Assembly (NCBI GenBank): GCA_903928275.1
Contig: CAIYQJ010000073.1
Span: forward strand, 1-22,768
Direction: 5' to 3'
Origin: an uncultured Chloroflexota bacterium
Lineage (GTDB): Bacteria; Chloroflexota; Limnocylindria; Limnocylindrales; CSP1-4
Length of the DNA: 22,768 nucleotides
Shown: piece by piece, positions 14,983 to 22,768 of the stretch
How the letters are laid out: the number at the start of each line of letters is the position of its first letter
How positions within the stretch are numbered: the first letter of the stretch is position 1
Program-made: the position numbers and the translations under genes
Notes under the pieces: model-generated
Databases searched by the model: none
What the model saw: only the letters and a program-made list of their open reading frames with translations
What the model was told of the DNA's origin: nothing

Positions 14983-17569
14983 CGCGCCCCGCACTGGTCG
15001 CGATCGGCGCGATCGGCGCGGCGCTCGCGGGCACGCTCGTCGAGCTCGGGCCGGGCGCGGCGGCCGTCGCCACGGCGGTCGCTGCGGTCGCGGCGATGGC
15101 CCTGCTCGCCGTCGGCCGGCCCGGTGCCGTCCGCGTCGCGACGGTGTCTTTCGGGGCTGCGATCGTGCTCGGCCGGATCGCCATCGGGGCCGTGACCGCA
15201 CCACCCGGGGACGCTGGGGCCGGTCTCGCTGCCCAGGCCGCGTGGAGCGGGCGCGTCGTGAGCGTCTCGACGCCGCTGAACGGTCGGCAGCGGTTCGTGC
15301 TCGAGGTCGACGAGCCCGCCGCGCGTGTCGAAGTACGTGGACCGCGCTTCCCGGAGGTGGGGGCGGGGATGCGGGTGACGGTCTCCGGCAAGGCGGTCCC
15401 GCCCGGCGACGACGCGTACGGACTGTCGCTCGCGGCCCGCGGCATCGCCGCGTCGCTCCTCACGCCGTCGATCCGGGTGGATCCGCCCGATGGGGGCGTC
15501 GGTGCCGCCTTTCGCTGGCTCCGCGGTCTCGGCGACCGGGCGCTCCGGGCGGCCGTCCCGGAGCCCGCCGGCGGGCTCGCCGCGGGGATCCTGCTCGGCC
15601 TGCGCGAGCGCGTCGACCGCGCCGTCGCGGCCGACTTCACGACGACCGGGCTCAGTCACGTCGTGGCGATCTCGGGCTGGAACATCGCGATCGTCGTCGT
15701 CGCTCTCGGGATCCTGCTTCGCCGGCTGGCGCGACGCCCGAGGACGATCGTCACTCTCGTCACGGTCTGCGCGTACGTCGGCGTGGTCGGGGCGACGCCG
15801 TCCGTCGTGCGCGCGGCCCTCATGGCGGGGATCGTCCTCGTCGCGCGCGAATCGGGCCGACGCGCCGCCGCCGCGGCCGCGCTCGCGTGGGCCGTCGTGG
15901 CGATGCTCGTCGTTGACCCCGCGACCGTCGGCGACGTGGGGTTCCGCCTGTCGGCGGCCGCGACCGCCGGCCTCCTCGCGTGGGGCACGCCACTCACCGC
16001 GCGCATCGGCAGGATCACCGGCGGGCGGATGCCCGCGTGGATCACGGAGACGCTCGGCGTGTCGCTCGCGGCCCAGGCTGCCACGCTGCCGCTCATCCTC
16101 GTCGCGTTCGGGCGGCTGTCGCTCGTCTCCCCGGCGGCGAACCTCCTCGTGGCGCCGCTCGTGGCGCCCGCGATGGGGGCCGGCGCGGTCGCCCTCGCAG
16201 GCGGGGCGACGACAGCCGCGGGACTGCCATCGGCCGTCGCGGCGCTCTCCGGGATCCCGGCGTGGGTCGGATTCGAGGCGATCATCCTCGCGGCGACGGC
16301 CGCGGCCCGGGTCCCGTTCGCGAGCGTCACCGTCTCTCCGCCGTGGGACGCGGCGACGGCGATCCTGGCGTGTGCGGCCGTCCTGCTCGCGGGCACCGCG
16401 CAGGGGCGAGCCGCGCTCGCGCCTGCGCTGGGCCGCGTCCGGAGCGCATGGCGGGTCCGGGGGACGCCCGCCCGGCCCCGGGGCGTCGCCGGCCGCCACT
16501 CCACGAAGGGCGCCGGTGGACGGCCGCGAACGAAGGCCGACGGCACGGCGCACGGCTCGCGACTGCGTCGGGCCCGGCCTCTCGTCGCGACCGTCGCGGT
16601 CCTGCTCGTGGGGGTGGGGATCGGCGCGGCGCGCATGCCAGACGGCCGCGCGCGGATCATCGTGCTCGACGTCGGCCAGGGCGACGCCATCCTCGTCGAG
16701 GGCGGCCACGGAGGTCGGCTCCTCGTGGACGGCGGCCCCGATCCGGACCGGCTCGTCGCCGCGCTCGACGCGCGCATCCCCCCGTGGGATCGGCGGATCG
16801 ACCTCGTCGTGCTCACCCACCCGCACGACGATCACGCCGGCGGACTGCCGGGCCTCGTCGGCCGCTACACCATCGGCCGGGTCGTGGAGCCCGGGATGCC
16901 GGGTGCGGGTCCCGGGTACGGCGCCTGGCGGAGCGCGGTCACCGCCGGGCGGATCCCGGCCGGGACGATCGCGACCGGGGACACGCTGCGCGTCGATGCG
17001 CTGCAGCTGCGGGTCCTCTGGCCCGACGCCGCGGCCGTGCCGCATGAGCCCTCGAGCGACGGGCGTGTCGTGAACGACAGCTCGGTCGTGCTGCTCGGCG
17101 AGAGCGACGGCGTGCGGTTCCTCCTCGCCGGCGACGCGGAGGACGACGTCGATCCCACGCTCGTGGCGCGCGGCCTGCCGCATGTCGCGCTCTACAAGGT
17201 CGCCCACCACGGCAGCGCGACCGCGTCATCGGACGCGCTCCTCGCCGCGCTGGCGCCTCGGATCGCGGTCGTGTCGGTGGGTGCCGGGAACACGTACGGC
17301 CATCCGAACCCCGAGACGCTCGGGCGTCTCGCCGCGCACGGAGCGCGGGTCTTCCGCACGGACCACGACGGCACCGTCACCGCGACGATCGCGGACGGGC
17401 GCCTGGAGGTGCGCGCGGAGCAGGGCGCCGGCGTCGGCGGTGGGAACGCCGGCGGTGGGGACATGGGCGGTGGGAACGTCGGCGGCGGGAGCATCGGCGG
17501 CGGCCTGGAGGTCGCCGGCCCGGAAGTCGCCGGTCCGGCGATGGCGCTCCTGTACCATCGGGCCGATGA
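14979..17569 (+). CDS. comEC: ComEC/Rec2-family DNA uptake channel with C-terminal metallo-beta-lactamase domain (3' end unresolved)
   Basis: Polytopic membrane channel that carries single-stranded DNA into the cell. It has an N-terminal membrane helix region and DUF4131-like domain (to about 170), the Competence domain (about 200-470, with LLGLRERVD and LSHVVAISGWNIAI), and a metallo-beta-lactamase-like domain (about 555-810). The latter has DVGQGD at 564-569, the complete metal motif HPHDDH at 614-619, GDAE, and KVAHHGS at 740-746. GTG 14979 overlaps the comEA stop. No stop codon occurs in this frame: it stays open through the HD gene and into holA, to 19343. The end given here is the TGA at 17567-17569, which lies in another frame but would form an ATGA overlap with the HD gene if one base were lost in the tail. 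Conserved sequence ends near residue 814 (base about 17420), followed by a pentapeptide-repeat tail. Confidence 0.88.
17436..17540 (+). repeat. 15-bp minisatellite encoding a GGGxx/VAGPx pentapeptide tail in comEC
   Basis: Seven consecutive 15-bp units lie in the comEC frame. Five give GGGNA, GGGDM, GGGNV, GGGSI and GGGLE (17436-17510); two give VAGPE and VAGPA (17511-17540). They come after the last conserved ComEC residues and just before the HD gene start. Unit gain or loss would keep the frame, so copy number may vary between strains. Confidence 0.85.
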
Positions 17570-18207
17570 CAGTCCCCGGCCGCGTGGAGGCCGCCGCGCT
17601 CCTCCTCTCCCTGGACCCGCCGCCGTGGTTCCTCCACCACGTGCGGGCCGTGGCGGAGGTCGCGGGCTGGCTCGCGCTCCGAGCGGTCGCCGCGGGCCGA
17701 CGCGTGGACCGGCGGCTCGTCGAGTCGGCGGCTCTCCTCCACGACATCGACAAGATCGTGGGGTCGGCCGACGCCGGCGGCGAGCCGCACGGGAACGGTT
17801 CGGCGTTTTGGCTGACCGCGCGGGGCCACGCGGAGCTCGCCCCGGTCGTGGCGGGGCACCCGGTCACCCGCCTCGTGGACGCTGCCGACTTCGCGGCCTG
17901 GTCCGTCGCGGCGAGCGACGAGGGGCGCATCGTCGCGTACGCCGACAAGCGGGCCGGCCAGCGCCTCGAGACGCTCGACGAGCGATTCGCGTCATGGGCG
18001 CGGCGCTACCCGCCCCGCGAGGACGGCTCCGGGTGGGATGGCGCGACGATCGTCGCGGTCCGGGCGCGCGCCGTGCGCCTGGAGGCGGATGTCTGTGCGC
18101 TCGCGGGGACGTCGCCCAGCGCGGTCGAGCGACTTCGATGGACGGGCCCGGCGTTCCGCGCCGCTCACCGATCCGCGGCCGCGCCCGACCGAGGCCACCG
18201 AGCATGA
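17566..18207 (+). CDS. HD-domain metal-dependent phosphohydrolase-like protein
   Basis: A 213-residue protein with the ordered HD-superfamily landmarks: a first His at 24/25 (WFLHHVRAVA), the central His59-Asp60 pair in AALLHDIDK, GHAEL and GHP histidines at 88-98, and Asp127 in VAYADKR. These residues typically bind one or two divalent metals and hydrolyse phosphate esters of nucleotides or related compounds; the actual substrate is not readable. The ATG at 17566 (context GATGACAG) would overlap a TGA at 17567-17569, and its own stop at 18205-18207 overlaps the holA start as ATGA, so it is the link between comEC and holA. It lies in a different frame from both neighbours, which share one open frame across it. 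Its motifs show that this frame, not the comEC frame, is the coding one here. Confidence 0.85.
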   Translation: MTVPGRVEAAALLLSLDPPPWFLHHVRAVAEVAGWLALRAVAAGRRVDRRLVESAALLHDIDKIVGSADAGGEPHGNGSAFWLTARGHAELAPVVAGHPVTRLVDAADFAAWSVAASDEGRIVAYADKRAGQRLETLDERFASWARRYPPREDGSGWDGATIVAVRARAVRLEADVCALAGTSPSAVERLRWTGPAFRAAHRSAAAPDRGHRA

Positions 18208-19343
18208 CGGGCGAGACCGGGAACCCGGCCGCCGTCGGCCTCTACCACGGCGACGACGTCCTCGGCCTGGAGCGCGCCGCGATCGCCCTGGGAGACCGCG
18301 TGGCCGGCGGGGCGGGGTCCACGATCCGCACGGTCCGCGTGGCCGGGTCCTGGCGCCGTGGGGACGAGGCGGAGGAGAAGGCGGGGCTCATCTTCGAAAG
18401 CGTCGCGACCGGCTCGCTGTTCGGCGACGGCACCCTCGTCATCGTGACGGACGCAGCCGCGCTGGCACGGTCGGAGACCGCCCGGGGCGCGCTCCTGTCT
18501 GCGATCCGGAGCGTGGCGCCGGGCAACGCCCTTGCTCTCCTCGGGCTCGTCAACGAGATGGGCAAGCAGCCCGCGGGATTCGCGGCGCTGCGGTCGGCCG
18601 TCGGCGAGGCAGGTGGCGAGGTCACGAAGGTCGATCTCCCCCGTGACATCACCGCGTGGATCCGGGAGACGGGCCCCACCCTCGGCGCCCATCTCGACGG
18701 ACCCGCTGCCCAGGAGCTCGCCCGGAGGATCGGCGGCCTCGAGCGGGAGAAGGACATCGACAGGCGGGCGCTCGCGGCGACGGCGGCCGCCGAGCTGGCG
18801 AAGCTCGCCCTGTACCGGCCGGACGGGGCTGTGACGGCAGCGGACGTCGCGGCCGTCGTCACCGAGCGCCTCCCCGCATCGCTGTTCCGACTCATCGACG
18901 CGATCGGGTCCCGGCGGGCACAGGAGGCGGTCGCGCTCATGGAGCGCGCGACGGCGACCACGGCCCCGCCGGTGCTCGTCGCCCGCATCCACCGGCGGCT
19001 GCGCGAGCTCGCGATCGCCCGAGACCTCGCGGGGCGTGGCGAGCCGAAGATCGCGATCGCGCGGTCGCTCGGCTGGCTTCCCGCGACGGCCGGCGCGGAG
19101 AGCGCCGGGGGGCGCCGTGTCGGGTCCGACCGCGCGCGGACCGAGCCGGACCTCGGCAAGGTGGAGTGGCGGGTCGATCGCATCCTCGACGAGGCGCGCC
19201 GCTGGACCGATGACGAGCTCGCAGCGGCCCTCGAGGGCCTGCTGATCGCGGACGCGGCGATGAAGGGCGAGCGGTCGTCGTCGGAGCGCGCGCAGCGCCT
19301 CGAGCTCACGCTCTGGGTCGTGGAGCGCGTCGCCCCCCGCTGA
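18204..19343 (+). CDS. holA: DNA polymerase III delta subunit
   Basis: Clamp-loader subunit that opens the sliding clamp for loading onto DNA. The 379-residue protein has the N-terminal GLYHGDDVLGLERA block (12-25), the SLFGDGTLVIV strand (71-81) that replaces a canonical nucleotide-binding loop in delta, and the helical collar segment beginning SLFRLIDAIGSRRAQEAV near 226. The C-terminal helices run to the end. A Gly/Ala/Arg-rich insertion around 294-312 is unusual. ATG 18204 overlaps the HD gene stop (ATGA). comEA-comEC-holA is a frequent bacterial gene order. It lies in the same frame as comEC, 3225 bases after its start, with no stop between, so an automatic caller could report one fused 1454-residue protein. 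Confidence 0.93.
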   Translation: MTGETGNPAAVGLYHGDDVLGLERAAIALGDRVAGGAGSTIRTVRVAGSWRRGDEAEEKAGLIFESVATGSLFGDGTLVIVTDAAALARSETARGALLSAIRSVAPGNALALLGLVNEMGKQPAGFAALRSAVGEAGGEVTKVDLPRDITAWIRETGPTLGAHLDGPAAQELARRIGGLEREKDIDRRALAATAAAELAKLALYRPDGAVTAADVAAVVTERLPASLFRLIDAIGSRRAQEAVALMERATATTAPPVLVARIHRRLRELAIARDLAGRGEPKIAIARSLGWLPATAGAESAGGRRVGSDRARTEPDLGKVEWRVDRILDEARRWTDDELAAALEGLLIADAAMKGERSSSERAQRLELTLWVVERVAPR

Positions 19344-19346
19344 CGT

Positions 19347-19378
19347 CGCGCGGAGGCGTCACGCGGAGCCGCCGCGCG
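19347..19378. terminator. Hairpin between convergent holA and zinc-ribbon gene
   Basis: CGCGCGG (19347-19353) pairs with CCGCGCG (19372-19378), extended by three inner pairs after one mismatch. It fills the 36-bp gap between two genes that face each other and so could end transcription from both sides. No U tract on either strand. Confidence 0.35.
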
Positions 19379-19379
19379 C

Positions 19380-19634
19380 TCAATCGGCGAAGTGGGCGGC
19401 TCGCTCGCGCAGGACGCTGTCGCTCTCGATCGCGAAGACGCACCGGCCGCGTCGGAGCCCGAGGGCCTCGATGTCGTCGGGGTCGGCGAACAGCTGGTTG
19501 CACTGGAGGCACAGGCCGCCGCGCAGATCGAAGCAGAGTCGCTCCGAATCGTCCTCCAGCCGGAAGGCCGTGTCGAAGCGCGACTCGTGGAGGCGTCTGC
19601 CACACTCGGGGCAGCGATCCTGCCGGGCGGTCAT
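19380..19634 (-). CDS. Small zinc-ribbon protein of unknown function
   Basis: An 84-residue protein on the minus strand. The first cysteine pair is CPECG (Cys8, Cys11) and the second LCLQC (Cys42, Cys45), a CxxC-x(30)-CxxC layout expected to hold one structural zinc. Between them is an Arg/Asp/Glu-rich stretch and after them a short alpha/beta tail ending AAHFAD. ATG at 19634 has GAGG about 9-10 nt upstream on the same strand. It ends convergently 36 bp from holA and is separated by 152 bp from rsfS upstream, so it may have its own promoter, though no clear boxes are seen. It is most likely a nucleic-acid-binding or regulatory small protein, but the ribbon alone does not show that. Confidence 0.75.
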   Translation of the reverse strand: MTARQDRCPECGRRLHESRFDTAFRLEDDSERLCFDLRGGLCLQCNQLFADPDDIEALGLRRGRCVFAIESDSVLRERAAHFAD

Positions 19635-19786
19635 GCGGTCGCACCTCGTTCGCGTCGACGGCTGAGGTCCCGTCGCCTGCGGCGATGGTATCCGCGCGCC
19701 GCGTGGTGCCGTATGACCCTCTCGTACCACCCCGACCGTACGACGGGCGGCCCGACGCCTTCGTCGAGAGGCTCCGGCCGCGACCG

Positions 19787-20215
19787 TCACTGCACGCGGA
19801 CGACCGTCTTCGCCAGCGACCAGAGCCGCTCGAGCTGGTAGAAGTCGCGCTCCGGCGGCGCGAGGACGTGCACGATGACAGACCCCAGGTCGACGAGGAG
19901 CCAGTGGGAGAGCGCCGCGCCCTCGCGCGCGTACGGTCGGACGCCCGCGGCGGCGACGCGCTCGACGATCGCGTCCGCGATCGCGGAGAGCTGTCGCTCG
20001 CTCCCGCCCGAGCAGATGACGAAGTAGTCCGCGATCGTCGTCAGCCCGATCACGTCGAGCAGCACGATATCGGCGGCCTTCTTGTCCTCGGCGGCCTCGA
20101 CGGCCATGCGCGCGATGTCGAGGGGCGACACGGCGTCGGGTGCGGCCGGCATGGGGTCCGCACGACTCGGCAGGCCATCCGGTCTCGGCAGCGCAGCGGT
20201 CACGGGGTCGGTCAC
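19787..20215 (-). CDS. rsfS: Ribosomal silencing factor RsfS
   Basis: Binds ribosomal protein L14 on the large subunit and blocks subunit joining when nutrients are short. The family core is complete: DKKAADIVLLDV, then IADYFVICSG with a following S-x-RQ, and the HWLLVDLGSVIVHV strands followed by the FYQLERLW end. GTG 20215 is chosen because GGAGG lies 11 nt upstream and the codon sits 2 nt after the nadD stop; this gives 142 residues with a Pro-rich N-terminal extension. ATG 20152 would give 121 residues, nearer the usual family length, but has a poor ribosome-binding site. It is the third gene of an obg-nadD-rsfS unit; nadD-rsfS pairing is common in bacteria. Confidence 0.93.
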   Translation of the reverse strand: MTDPVTAALPRPDGLPSRADPMPAAPDAVSPLDIARMAVEAAEDKKAADIVLLDVIGLTTIADYFVICSGGSERQLSAIADAIVERVAAAGVRPYAREGAALSHWLLVDLGSVIVHVLAPPERDFYQLERLWSLAKTVVRVQ

Positions 20216-20217
20216 GG

Positions 20218-20892
20218 TCAGTTCGTCCTCCACAGGTCGCTCGTATACAGGTGGTGCTCCTCGACGTACGCGGCCACCGCATCCGGCACCAGGTAGCGGA
20301 TGGAACGGCCGGCGGCGACACGGTCGCGGATGAGCGTAGACGAGATGTCGAGGATGGGGCCATCCAGCGCGACGACGCGGTCGCCGAGCCCGGGGAACAG
20401 CGCCTCGACCGACGCACGCACGGGCGGCCGCGCCCCCGGCCGCGGGACGACCGCCATCCGGCATGCGGCGAGCAGTCGCTCCGGGTCGCGCCACGACGCG
20501 AGGCCCGCGAACGCCTCGGCCGACAGGATCCACCAGAGGTCGGGCTCGCGTCCTGCTGCGCGGATCCCGTCGCCGATGATCGCGGCGGTGTCGGCGGCGT
20601 AGGACGGGCCGACCCGGTCGATCTCGGCCCGGCTGGCGCGGAATGCCGGGTTGCCGGCGATCGCGAGCTCGACCATCGTGAGCCGATGTGCCGCGCTCGA
20701 GATGGGCCGGTCCGGCTTGTGCGGCGGGAGGCCCGCGGGGACGAACAGGACGGCCTCGAGCCCGAGCGCCTCGCGCGATTCCTCGGCGGCAGCGAGGTGA
20801 CCGAGGTGGATGGGGTCGAACGTCCCCCCGAGGATCCCGATCCGCCCGGGCACCGCCCGCTGCGGCGCGGCAGCCGTCGCGCCGCCCGTCAC
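20218..20892 (-). CDS. nadD: Nicotinate-nucleotide adenylyltransferase
   Basis: Joins nicotinate mononucleotide and ATP to make deamido-NAD in the NAD synthesis pathway; cytoplasmic. The 224-residue protein has the nucleotidyltransferase signature GGTFDPIHLGH at 22-32, with His29 and His32 as the T/HxGH pair, the VPAGLPPHK substrate loop at 51-59, the WWILSAEAF segment (usually GxD) and the second signature ISSTLIR at 183-189. In place of the usual G-x-D-near-SAEAF the sequence reads ILSAEAF, a local deviation worth noting. The start GTG (20892-20890) overlaps the obg stop as GTGA, indicating coupled translation; AGGA lies just upstream. Length and motif order match the family. Confidence 0.94.
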   Translation of the reverse strand: MTGGATAAAPQRAVPGRIGILGGTFDPIHLGHLAAAEESREALGLEAVLFVPAGLPPHKPDRPISSAAHRLTMVELAIAGNPAFRASRAEIDRVGPSYAADTAAIIGDGIRAAGREPDLWWILSAEAFAGLASWRDPERLLAACRMAVVPRPGARPPVRASVEALFPGLGDRVVALDGPILDISSTLIRDRVAAGRSIRYLVPDAVAAYVEEHHLYTSDLWRTN

Positions 20893-22187
20893 TCGTCCTG
20901 GTTCCAGATGTCGCCCTCCCAGACGAGCTCGGTCGCGCCGATGCGCACGACGTCGCCCGCTGCGATGCCCTCGCGGCGGAGCGCCCCGTCGATCCCGAGC
21001 CGGTCCAGGGAGCGCTGGAAGCGGTGGGCCGACTCCTCGACCTCGAAGTCGGTCTGGACCGCGATCCGCTCGATCCGGCGGCCGCGGACACGGTACGCGC
21101 CGGGGCCCTCGAGGGTCACCGAGAAGGTGTCGTCGAGCGTCTCGAGACGGTGGACGACGACGCCGGCGGGCTCGGGCGGCGCCGACATCTCCGCGTCGTC
21201 GGGGAGGAGGTCGGCGATGATCGCCCGGAGGTCGTCGAGGCCGGAGCCGCGGTCGGCGCTCACGGCGATGCACCGGATGCCGTCGCGCGCACGCGCGTCG
21301 CGGAACTCCGGCCAGCGCTCCGCGGCCGCCGGCAGGTCGATCTTGTTGTAGGCCACGAGCATCGGCTTCTCGAGGAGCGCCGGGTCGTGGGCGCGCAGCT
21401 CCTCGCGGATGACGTCGTGGTCCCACTCGGGGTCCGGGTCGGCTCCGTCCACGAGGTGGACGAGGATCCGGGTCCGCTCGACGTGCCGGAGGAAGGCGTG
21501 CCCGAGCCCGGCGCCGTCGGAGGCCCCCTCGATGAGCCCCGGCACGTCCGCGACGGTGGGCCGCCGCGCGTCATCCGGGCCGAGCTCCATCACGCCGAGG
21601 TTGGGCTCGAGCGTGGTGAACGGGTATGCCGCGATCTTGGGGGTGGCCGCCGTGAGCGCCGCGAGGAGCGTGGACTTGCCCGCGTTCGGGAGCCCCACGA
21701 GGCCGACGTCGGCGATGAGGCGGAGCTCGAGGCGCAGCCAGCGCTCCACGCCCGGCTCGCCCTTCTGCGCGTGCCGCGGCGTCTGGTGGGTCGATGTCGC
21801 GAAATGGACGTTGCCGAGGCCGCCCCGGCCGCCCCGCCCCACCACGGCGGTCTGCCCCGCCTCGACGAGATCCGCGACGAGCTCGCCCGTCTTGTCGTCG
21901 AAGACCGAGGTGCCCGGCGGGACCTCGATCTCGAGCGGCGCGCCGGCCTTGCCGTGTCGACGCTGGCCCTCGCCTCGGCCACCGTCGCCGCCACTGAAGT
22001 GATGCTTGTAGCGGAAGTCGCGCAGCGTCGTCTGGCCGGGGTCCACGCGCAGGAGCACCGAGCCTCCGCGTCCGCCGTCGCCGCCGTCCGGGCCGCCGCG
22101 TGGGACGTGGGCCTCCCGCCGGAAGGTCGCAGCACCATCGCCGCCGGCCCCGGCCTTCACCCAGATCTTCACGCGGTCGAGGAACAT
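20889..22187 (-). CDS. obg: Obg/CgtA family GTPase
   Basis: Ribosome-associated GTPase needed for large-subunit assembly and linked to stress signalling. The 432-residue protein has the glycine-rich Obg fold (1-158, with GGPDGGDGGRGG and repeated GGRGG turns), then the G domain: P loop GLPNAGKST at 165-173, switch I YPFTTLEPN at 188-196, G3 DVPGLI at 214-219, G4 NKID at 281-284 and G5 SA at 310-311. The C-terminal OCT domain follows from about 340 to the end, as in Gram-positive Obg rather than E. coli ObgE. Start ATG 22187 gives the standard MFLDRVKIWVKAG N-terminus; only a weak GAGA-type site precedes it. It heads the obg-nadD-rsfS unit, 114 bp downstream of the M23 gene. Confidence 0.97.
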   Translation of the reverse strand: MFLDRVKIWVKAGAGGDGAATFRREAHVPRGGPDGGDGGRGGSVLLRVDPGQTTLRDFRYKHHFSGGDGGRGEGQRRHGKAGAPLEIEVPPGTSVFDDKTGELVADLVEAGQTAVVGRGGRGGLGNVHFATSTHQTPRHAQKGEPGVERWLRLELRLIADVGLVGLPNAGKSTLLAALTAATPKIAAYPFTTLEPNLGVMELGPDDARRPTVADVPGLIEGASDGAGLGHAFLRHVERTRILVHLVDGADPDPEWDHDVIREELRAHDPALLEKPMLVAYNKIDLPAAAERWPEFRDARARDGIRCIAVSADRGSGLDDLRAIIADLLPDDAEMSAPPEPAGVVVHRLETLDDTFSVTLEGPGAYRVRGRRIERIAVQTDFEVEESAHRFQRSLDRLGIDGALRREGIAAGDVVRIGATELVWEGDIWNQDE

Positions 22188-22259
22188 GGTCTCATTCTCG
22201 CATGCGGGGCCGCCCGGTCCCGTCGGCGCCGGATGCCCCGATGCCGTCGGGCGAGGCGG

Positions 22260-22287
22260 GCGCCGCGCCCGGGGTGGAGGGCGGCGC
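22260..22287 (-). terminator. Possible hairpin after M23 peptidase gene
   Basis: GCGCCGC (22260-22266) and GCGGCGC (22281-22287) form a 7-bp stem about 15-40 bp after the minus-strand stop of the M23 gene. The loop is 14 nt and there is no U tract, so terminator function is only a possibility. Confidence 0.3.
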
Positions 22288-22301
22288 GGAAAGGTCCTTG
22301 C

Positions 22302-22768
22302 TCAGCGGAGGTAGGCGAGCGGGTTGACGCGGTCGCCGCCGCCCCACGGGAAGCCCTGCCAGACCTCGAAGTGGCAATGAGGACCCGTCGCCGAGCCGCT
22401 CTGGCCGACGCTCCCGACGCGCTGGCCGCCTCCCACCGACTGGCCGGCCCCGACGGCGACCGCCGAGAGGTGGTTGTACGTCGTGTACAGCCCGTTCCCG
22501 TGGTCGATCCAGACCTGGTACCCGCCGCCGTTGGAGCGCCATCCCGCGAAGACGACGCGCCCGCCGGCGGCCGCGATGACGGGCGAGCCGTACTCGGCGG
22601 CGATGTCGATGGCCGGGTGGCCGTAGTGGTAGTACTGGCTGATGTAGTTGCCCCCGCCCACGACCGGCCAGGTGAGCCGACCGCCGGTGTACTGCGTGGG
22701 CCCGACGGGCGTCGTGTTCCCGCCGCCGCCGGAGCTCCCGCCGCCGGAGCTCCCGCCGCCGGAGTTCC
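22302..22768 (-). CDS. M23-family (LytM-type) metallopeptidase, C-terminal part; 5' end outside window
   Basis: Cell-wall endopeptidase-type domain acting outside the membrane. Reading the minus strand from the window edge, a Gly/Ser linker of GGGSS repeats leads through a short NTTPVGPTQYTGG spacer into the LytM domain. Its zinc ligands are visible as HPAID (H-x(3)-D) and PHCHFE (H-x-H), with the VIAAAGGRVVFAG and GYQVWIDHGNGLYTTYNHLS strands between, and the usual ending NPLAYLR. All ligands are present, so it is likely active rather than a degenerate EnvC/NlpD-like activator, but activation partners cannot be judged. The frame is open to the edge with no start in a plausible place; the in-frame GTG at 22661 is internal to the domain. 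The upstream part may hold a signal peptide, coiled coils or other domains. Confidence 0.93.
   Translation of the reverse strand, partial: NSGGGSSGGGSSGGGGNTTPVGPTQYTGGRLTWPVVGGGNYISQYYHYGHPAIDIAAEYGSPVIAAAGGRVVFAGWRSNGGGYQVWIDHGNGLYTTYNHLSAVAVGAGQSVGGGQRVGSVGQSGSATGPHCHFEVWQGFPWGGGDRVNPLAYLR
22731..22768 (-). repeat. 15-bp repeats encoding a GGGSS linker in the M23 gene
   Basis: On the plus strand GGAGCTCCCGCCGCC repeats with a 15-bp period from 22731 to the window end, the last copy carrying a GGAGTTCC variant. On the coding strand this is a Gly-Gly-Gly-Ser-Ser linker. The number of units is unknown because the window ends within it. Confidence 0.8.

Noticed and set aside
12277..15204. A 975-codon minus-strand frame opposite the cupin, oxidoreductase and comEA
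   Set aside because: The plus-strand genes have clear family motifs; the minus-strand translation is compositional noise.
14979..19343. A functional ComEC-HolA fusion protein
   Set aside because: The middle part in this frame is Arg/Gly/Pro noise, whereas the HD gene in another frame has all family residues and ATGA coupling to holA. The open frame is better explained by a lost stop or an indel.
22302..22661. A short complete M23 gene starting at GTG 22661
   Set aside because: The same frame continues upstream through the linker to the window edge, and the GTG encodes a valine inside the domain; the gene is cut by the window, not short.

Overview
This is a very GC-rich bacterial window with almost exclusively G/C-ending codons and gene pairs that overlap by 4 bp. 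Gene content includes a tRNA-Ala, leuS, comEA-comEC-holA, obg-nadD-rsfS, an F420-type luciferase-like oxidoreductase and secreted proteins with Ser/Pro/Ala linkers. It fits a chromosomal segment of a high-GC Gram-positive-type or Chloroflexota-like bacterium. Taxonomy is inference, and I lean towards a Limnocylindria-like Chloroflexota lineage without being able to prove it. There are no phage genes, insertion sequences, rRNA genes or CRISPR arrays.

Layout, left to right: (1) 1-3210, the 3' part of a multi-PAS hybrid histidine kinase. (2) 3265-3425, three 16-bp direct repeats, a TATAAT box and tRNA-Ala(GGC), then a hairpin. (3) 3566-6115, leucyl-tRNA synthetase. (4) 6146-12359, the most unusual part: a 5'-truncated remnant followed by four full-length paralogues (called A-D here) of a secreted, cysteine-rich protein family that I do not recognise. 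Each intact protein is an export signal plus a Ser/Pro/Ala linker plus two copies of a domain of about 150-190 residues with six conserved cysteines. A and D look secreted; B and C look like lipoproteins. (5) 12523-13818, a small cupin directly followed by an LLM-class oxidoreductase. (6) 14080-19343, comEA, comEC, an HD-domain gene and holA, linked by 4-bp overlaps. The comEC frame has no stop codon of its own and stays open into holA. (7) 19380-22768 on the minus strand: an M23 peptidase (cut by the window end), obg, nadD, rsfS and a small zinc-ribbon protein.

The flanking blocks are housekeeping: translation (tRNA-Ala, leuS, rsfS, obg), NAD synthesis (nadD), DNA uptake (comEA/comEC), replication (holA) and envelope hydrolysis (M23). 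The A-D cluster sits between leuS and the cupin/LLM pair and is the best candidate for something undescribed. Its proteins should work outside the cytoplasmic membrane and be disulfide-stabilised. No catalytic motif is obvious, so a binding or structural role is more likely than an enzymatic one, but this is inference.
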